From assembly GCF_001956045.1 (NCBI RefSeq), contig NZ_MRTH01000090.1, positions 1-8,179 on the forward strand: DNA of 8,179 nucleotides. Direction: 5' to 3'. This DNA comes from Paenibacillus sp. FSL H7-0331. Lineage in GTDB: Bacteria; Bacillota; Bacilli; Paenibacillales; NBRC-103111. Shown in pieces: positions 5,802-8,179 of the stretch (the first letter of the stretch is position 1; every line of letters starts with the position of its first letter). A program made the position numbers and the translations under genes. Below the pieces are notes generated by a model that was given only the letters and a program-made list of their open reading frames with translations, was not told where the DNA came from and ran no database searches.

Positions 5802-5819
5802 CATACATAACATAGATTA
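5802..5819 (+). promoter_or_regulatory. Possible sporulation promoter of the second yjcZ gene
   Basis: CATACATA (5802-5809) is one base off the sigma-E -10 consensus, and CATAGATTA (5811-5819) fits the sigma-K -10 consensus CATAnnnTA. Neither has a clear -35 at the right distance. Either would give a leader of only about 20-35 nt before ATG 5844. Confidence 0.3.
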
Positions 5820-5843
5820 TGCAAGACGGAAGGAGGAATAGCT

Positions 5844-5987
5844 ATGGGTGCACTCGGTGTTGGTGGAATTGGTGGAGTTGGTGGAGTTGGTGGAAGCTGT
5901 GCAGGTTATGGTTTAGGAACTAGTACAGGCGCAATTCTTGTATTATTCATATTGTTGGTTATTATAACCAGTGCTTTTTGTATTTAA
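5844..5987 (+). CDS. YjcZ-family sporulation miniprotein, glycine-rich
   Basis: A 47-aa gene with RBS GGAAGGAGG seven bases before the ATG. The head MGALGVGGIGGVGGVGGS contains three tandem G-G-[IV]-type units (codon repeat GGT GGA GTT), followed by CAGYGLGTSTGA and the hydrophobic segment ILVLFILLVIITSAFCI. This Gly-rich head plus single hydrophobic tail is typical of YjcZ-family sporulation proteins; a role in the developing spore is known only by association. It is a paralogue of 5362-5457 with a nearly identical membrane segment. The tandem GGTGGAGTT units could expand or contract by slippage. Confidence 0.85.
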   Translation: MGALGVGGIGGVGGVGGSCAGYGLGTSTGAILVLFILLVIITSAFCI

Positions 5988-5997
5988 GTATTTGTCA

Positions 5998-6039
5998 ACC
6001 ACTTCCCGATTAAATCAGGAGGTGGTCTATTCTATTTTT
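5998..6039 (+). terminator. Intrinsic terminator of the second yjcZ gene
   Basis: Stem ACCACTTCC (5998-6006) with GGAGGTGGT (6018-6026), one G-T pair, then CTATTCTATTTTT. It lies 11 bp after the stop, between convergent genes. Confidence 0.75.
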
Positions 6040-6046
6040 CTGGCTG

Positions 6047-6528
6047 CTATAGTTTTACGTCGTTCTGCCTTGCCAGCATCGTAGCAATAATCAGCAAAGC
6101 ATCAGCAGCGTTAATCTCACATTTAGAAGCCTGTTCCGTCCAATTGTAGCTGTTCAGCACCCTTTGTGGAAAAGACCATTCAAAGATAAGACAAGCTGAT
6201 CCCCTTTCCAATCTGCATCATACTCAAGTGGTTTTGTCATATCCTCATCATCCTCCTCGATTCTTTTTACCTCTGTGATCACATGCCAGAAAGCAATATC
6301 CATTTCGTTCATATCAACATTTCCTGAAATTCCGGCTACCTTTCCTGTCTGTGAATATTGAAATGTTGCCCACTTGTCCCATGTGCTGTTTGCCATTGGT
6401 GTAGTTGCACCATAGTGCGCCACCCACAATGGAAATTCAGCCAGCTTGCTACCGAGATAGGACCTTGCAAAGCTTGCACCGGTGTACAGCATTACGCGGT
6501 GGCCACTTCTGATTTGGACCTCAGACAA
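6047..6528 (-). pseudogene. GH25 lysozyme remnant (N-terminus lost, frameshifted)
   Basis: The frame read from about 6543 encodes YIWLSEVQIRSGHRVMLYTG, PLWVAHYG, W-D-K-W-A-T-F-Q-Y-S and GISGNVDMNEMDIAFW, the second half of a glycosyl hydrolase family 25 (Chalaropsis-type) lysozyme, a peptidoglycan muramidase. The first half of the barrel, with the D-V-S and D-x-E catalytic region (about 110-120 residues), is absent. The uninterrupted frame is 6154-6528 from a TTG, which is not a believable start. The frame ends at TGA 6154 after LFHKGC, but the -1 frame continues in homologous style. Adding one G to the GGG at 6160-6162 gives LFHKGVLNSYNWTEQASK and then AADALLIIATMLARQNDVKL to TAG 6047. The C-terminal module is probably the small helical tail seen on such lysozymes. 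It is presumably inactive, and may be a phage or sporulation endolysin relic. Confidence 0.75.
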
Positions 6529-6565
6529 CCAGATATACGACCAATCTGTTAAAAGATAACACTAA

Positions 6566-6871
6566 AATTCAATTCTCTTACTGCCGATTAATAATCAGAT
6601 AAAATATTTTGAGGAGCTGATTGATATCGCAGAAAACATTTATAAAGATAGTGACCTGATTCCTATACTTACTACAGATGTTTTTCCAGGAAGAGATGTT
6701 GAATACGTTGCCTTTGTGTGTGAAAACGCACGAATATTGGAGGTAGCTATACGTAACATACAATTACAAGCATACAGAAAGGGAGCAGATGCTATTATTG
6801 GATTAACATTTAGCATTGTAACAAATCAGTCTGTAGCTGCTGCGGGTACAGCCGTTAAGTTTAAAGATTGA
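6566..6871 (+). pseudogene. YbjQ/DUF74-like heavy-metal-binding-domain fragment, no start codon
   Basis: The plus-strand frame is open from 6566 to TGA 6869-6871 but has no ATG, GTG or TTG before its conserved core. It reads FEELIDIAENIYKDSDL, then ILTTDVFPGRDVEYVAFVCE, ARILEVAIRNIQLQAYRKGA and DAIIGLTFSIV, ending AAAGTAVKF. The order T-T-x-x-x-P-G-R-x-V-E-Y, then A-x-x-x-G-A-D-A-I-I-G-L, then G-T-A-V is that of YbjQ-type (DUF74) beta-alpha proteins, which form oligomeric rings; metal binding is suggested by the family name only. A GAGGAG (6611-6616) precedes CTG, ATT and ATC codons, none a normal start. The 5' end abuts the truncated lysozyme head-to-head, so both probably lost their beginnings at the same junction near 6545-6600. 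Confidence 0.65.
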
Positions 6872-7033
6872 TTGGTTTATAGGATACTCCGATACTTATT
6901 CTCTCTACACCGTCCTATCCCCAAACCCATGTTCCAGATAACTTCGGTACGGATCTCCCATAAAATTGGACACCTATAAGCCCTCACGTTCGTTTCTGTA
7001 ATCCATAAAATAATGGAACAACGAGAGGTGGTG

Positions 7034-7270
7034 ATGAATGTGGACGAAATATATTATGCTTGCAGAAACTGTCTTAATCGTCGAGTTCGTGTTTTTATGA
7101 GATCCGGGGAAATCTATGAAGGGACCGTAGTTAATGTTGATCCAAATTTTTTATATCTGGATGGATCCTCTGCCTCGATTTCAAATAAAAAAGTAAAAGT
7201 TAAAGGATTTTTTAATCCTCTTATAACTACTCTTGTATTATTCGATCTATTGGCGATTGCCTTACTATAG
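7034..7270 (+). CDS. Small Sm-like protein with hydrophobic C-terminus
   Basis: The start at ATG 7034 is preferred over the in-frame ATG 7013 because AGAGGTGG lies just upstream of 7034 and nothing suitable precedes 7013; GTG 7040 is an alternative. The 78-aa protein starts MNVDEIYYACRNCLNRRVRV. Residues about 15-45 look like a Sm/SH3-type beta barrel: R-V-R-V-F-M-R-S-G-E-I-Y-E-G-T-V, then N-V-D-P-N-F-L-Y-L. The last 17 residues (PLITTLVLFDLLAIALL) are hydrophobic and could be a membrane anchor. Two Cys (C-R-N-C) sit near the start. Small proteins of this type occur near spore-coat genes in Paenibacillaceae, but I cannot name the family. It is monocistronic, with a terminator 16 bp after the stop. 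Confidence 0.75.
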   Translation: MNVDEIYYACRNCLNRRVRVFMRSGEIYEGTVVNVDPNFLYLDGSSASISNKKVKVKGFFNPLITTLVLFDLLAIALL

Positions 7271-7286
7271 AATGTAACATCCTCAT

Positions 7287-7324
7287 CCCTCGCTATGCAT
7301 ACCAAGATGCAGCGAGGGTTTTTC
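7287..7324 (+). terminator. Strong intrinsic terminator
   Basis: Perfect stem CCCTCGCT (7287-7294) with AGCGAGGG (7311-7318), an inner ATGC/GCAT pairing possible, then TTTTTC. It terminates the Sm-like gene. Confidence 0.85.
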
Positions 7325-7486
7325 TATCCAATGCATTGGTAAATTTGGTGAGATATACGGGGAGGTCTTCCTTGCTTGCCTCTCTACATAAATAAGTCAT
7401 GTTACGACAACAGCATTCGAGCGACTTTTCAGTTATCGCCTGCTAATCTAATCTATGGAAATTGATTCGTCAGGAGGTTGAAATGT

Positions 7487-7561
7487 TTGATAGTTGAGAT
7501 CGCAAAATATGTGTTCGTCACTGCTCTTTTCGTTGGATTTGTGTTAGTGAAAAGGGCTTGA
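7487..7561 (+). CDS. Possible 24-aa membrane miniprotein
   Basis: A TTG at 7487 stands nine bases after AGGAGG (7473-7477) and opens MIVEIAKYVFVTALFVGFVL followed by VKRA, a single hydrophobic helix with a positive C-terminus. The ATG at 7483, closer to the same RBS, gives only four codons, so the RBS would otherwise be wasted. It lies 28 bp upstream of the 51-aa gene, which suggests a two-gene unit. Very short, so uncertain; no family recognised. Confidence 0.4.
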   Translation: MIVEIAKYVFVTALFVGFVLVKRA

Positions 7562-7589
7562 CTGTCTGAAATACATGGAGGTGCTGAAG

Positions 7590-7745
7590 ATGACCATGCC
7601 AATTAATGAGCCAACTATTGGTGGAACTGCTGAAACCTCAACAGATATTGACTCATTACCAGCAGAAAAGAACATTGATTATGAAATTGAATTTGCTAAA
7701 AACCAAAATCGAATTATGTCTTTGTGGAATGAAATTGTCCAATAA
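7590..7745 (+). CDS. Hypothetical 51-aa acidic protein
   Basis: ATG 7590 follows TGGAGGTG at six bases. The protein is MTMPINEPTIGGTAETSTD, then a hydrophilic middle (DSLPAEKNIDYEIEFAKNQN) and RIMSLWNEIVQ. The N-terminal third is low-complexity (Thr, Pro, Gly, Glu) and looks disordered; the C-terminal part could form one amphipathic helix. No membrane segment or signal peptide. A longer plus-strand frame (7606-7875) overlaps but lacks an RBS and runs over the terminator and the yxeA-type gene, so this one is preferred. Likely co-transcribed with 7487-7561. Not recognised. Confidence 0.6.
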   Translation: MTMPINEPTIGGTAETSTDIDSLPAEKNIDYEIEFAKNQNRIMSLWNEIVQ

Positions 7746-7771
7746 CCAACCACTTTCTCGACAAGCCCGTA

Positions 7772-7816
7772 GAAGCCGGATCAATCGTCTGGCTTCCTTC
7801 AGCCTTATTATTTTTG
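7772..7816 (+). terminator. Probable terminator after the 51-aa gene
   Basis: Stem GAAGCCGGA (7772-7780) with TCTGGCTTC (7788-7796), one G-T pair and 7-nt loop, followed after a gap by TTATTATTTTTG. The T-rich tract is about 8 bases from the stem, so efficiency is uncertain. It may be shared with the convergent yxeA-type gene. Confidence 0.5.
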
Positions 7817-8158
7817 ATACTCCTGTTGAACCGCCTCCGGCAGCTCCTCGAAGGAAATCTCTTCCCAGTGCGTGACGCCCCGAATCAGCGTTTTATATAA
7901 CTGGACGTAAGCCCCTTTTCTCAATTGCTTCCCGGCAGAAAAAGCAAGTGTTTTTTCCTTTCCTTTCTCGTTATAGACAGTCAGCTCATAGCCGTAACGT
8001 CCATTTTCATCTTGAACGCCGGGGGCGGTTATCATCGTATAATAGACGGTTTTTCCCTTAGGATTATCGGGTGTTAGCTTCTCCGGGGTGAGGAAGAATA
8101 TACACAAGCATGCCCCAATCACGATAATGAGCCCGAGCACCAGCAATATTTTTTTCAT
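7808..8158 (-). CDS. YxeA-family (DUF1093) protein
   Basis: The start is ATG 8158, eight bases after AGGAGG (plus-strand 8166-8171); a TTG one codon upstream (8161) is too close to count. The 116-aa protein opens with a hydrophobic export or anchor segment (MKKILLVLGLIIVIGACLC) in which I-G-A-C resembles a lipobox at Cys 17, though the hydrophobic stretch continues after it. The rest matches the YxeA pattern: a beta strand Y-Y-T-M-I-T, then G-Y-E-L-T-V-Y-N-E-K-G-K-E-K-T-L-A-F-S-A-G-K-Q-L-R-K-G-A-Y-V, and a closing W-E-E-I-x-x-E-E-L-P-E. Length is usual for the family. YxeA proteins are secreted or membrane-anchored small OB-like beta proteins of unknown function, often next to permease genes in Bacillus; no such neighbour is visible here. 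Confidence 0.85.
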   Translation of the reverse strand: MKKILLVLGLIIVIGACLCIFFLTPEKLTPDNPKGKTVYYTMITAPGVQDENGRYGYELTVYNEKGKEKTLAFSAGKQLRKGAYVQLYKTLIRGVTHWEEISFEELPEAVQQEYQK

Positions 8159-8179
8159 CAATAATTCCTCCTAAGCCCA

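Noticed and set aside
6358..6552. Plus-strand Cys-rich ORF
   Set aside because: Antisense of the GH25 remnant, whose lysozyme motifs are clear.
6578..6763. Minus-strand ORF
   Set aside because: Antisense of the YbjQ-like fragment.
7114..7305. Minus-strand ORF
   Set aside because: Antisense of the Sm-like gene, and it starts inside that gene's terminator.
7328..7339. Perfect 12-bp palindrome CCAATGCATTGG
   Set aside because: Single copy directly after a terminator, with no nearby promoter to regulate; likely chance.
7606..7875. 89-codon plus-strand ORF
   Set aside because: Shadow of the 51-aa gene in another frame, extending over a terminator and the yxeA-type gene; no RBS.
1..8179. CRISPR array, tRNA or rRNA genes
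   Set aside because: No regularly spaced repeats and no recognisable tRNA or rRNA sequence on either strand.

Overview
The window reads as accessory or intergenic-rich chromosome of a spore-forming Bacillales bacterium, most likely Paenibacillaceae (Brevibacillus or Paenibacillus). The reasons are two YjcZ-family sporulation miniproteins, a YxeA-family protein, strong AGGAGG-type ribosome binding sites, AT-rich sequence and an IS3-family element. The genus is inference.

Layout. 1-305: 5' end of an IS3-family insertion sequence (OrfA on the minus strand, cut by the window edge). 306-816: no convincing gene, two hairpins. 817-1763 (minus): a DUF4062 protein split by a -1 frameshift into an N-terminal DUF4062/coiled-coil part and a C-terminal part. 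2050-2681 (minus): a small lipoprotein, also broken by a -1 shift near its 3' end. The DUF4062 and lipoprotein genes carry the same 18-bp sequence about 100 bp upstream of their starts. 2892-4969 (minus): two small unknown genes and a DUF4303-like gene, again split by a -1 shift at an A6 tract and lacking a normal start; one possible membrane ORF lies on the plus strand between them. 4977-5120: a doubtful 47-aa plus-strand ORF. 5362-5987: two yjcZ-type genes with strong RBSs and terminators, with a possible degenerate third copy between them. 6047-6561 (minus): remnant of a GH25 lysozyme, missing its N-terminal half and frameshifted near the end. 6566-6871 (plus): a YbjQ/DUF74-like fragment without a start codon, head-to-head with the lysozyme remnant. 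7034-7270: a small Sm-like protein. 7487-7745: a candidate pair of miniature genes. 7808-8158 (minus): a YxeA-family protein.

No complete pathway or defence system is visible. The strongest overall observation is that four minus-strand genes (DUF4062, lipoprotein, DUF4303-like, GH25) would each be restored by adding one base, three of them at or next to a short homopolymer. Either this stretch is decaying, or the assembly under-calls homopolymers; that should be settled before any of these genes is interpreted. Family names come from remembered sequence patterns, not from a search.
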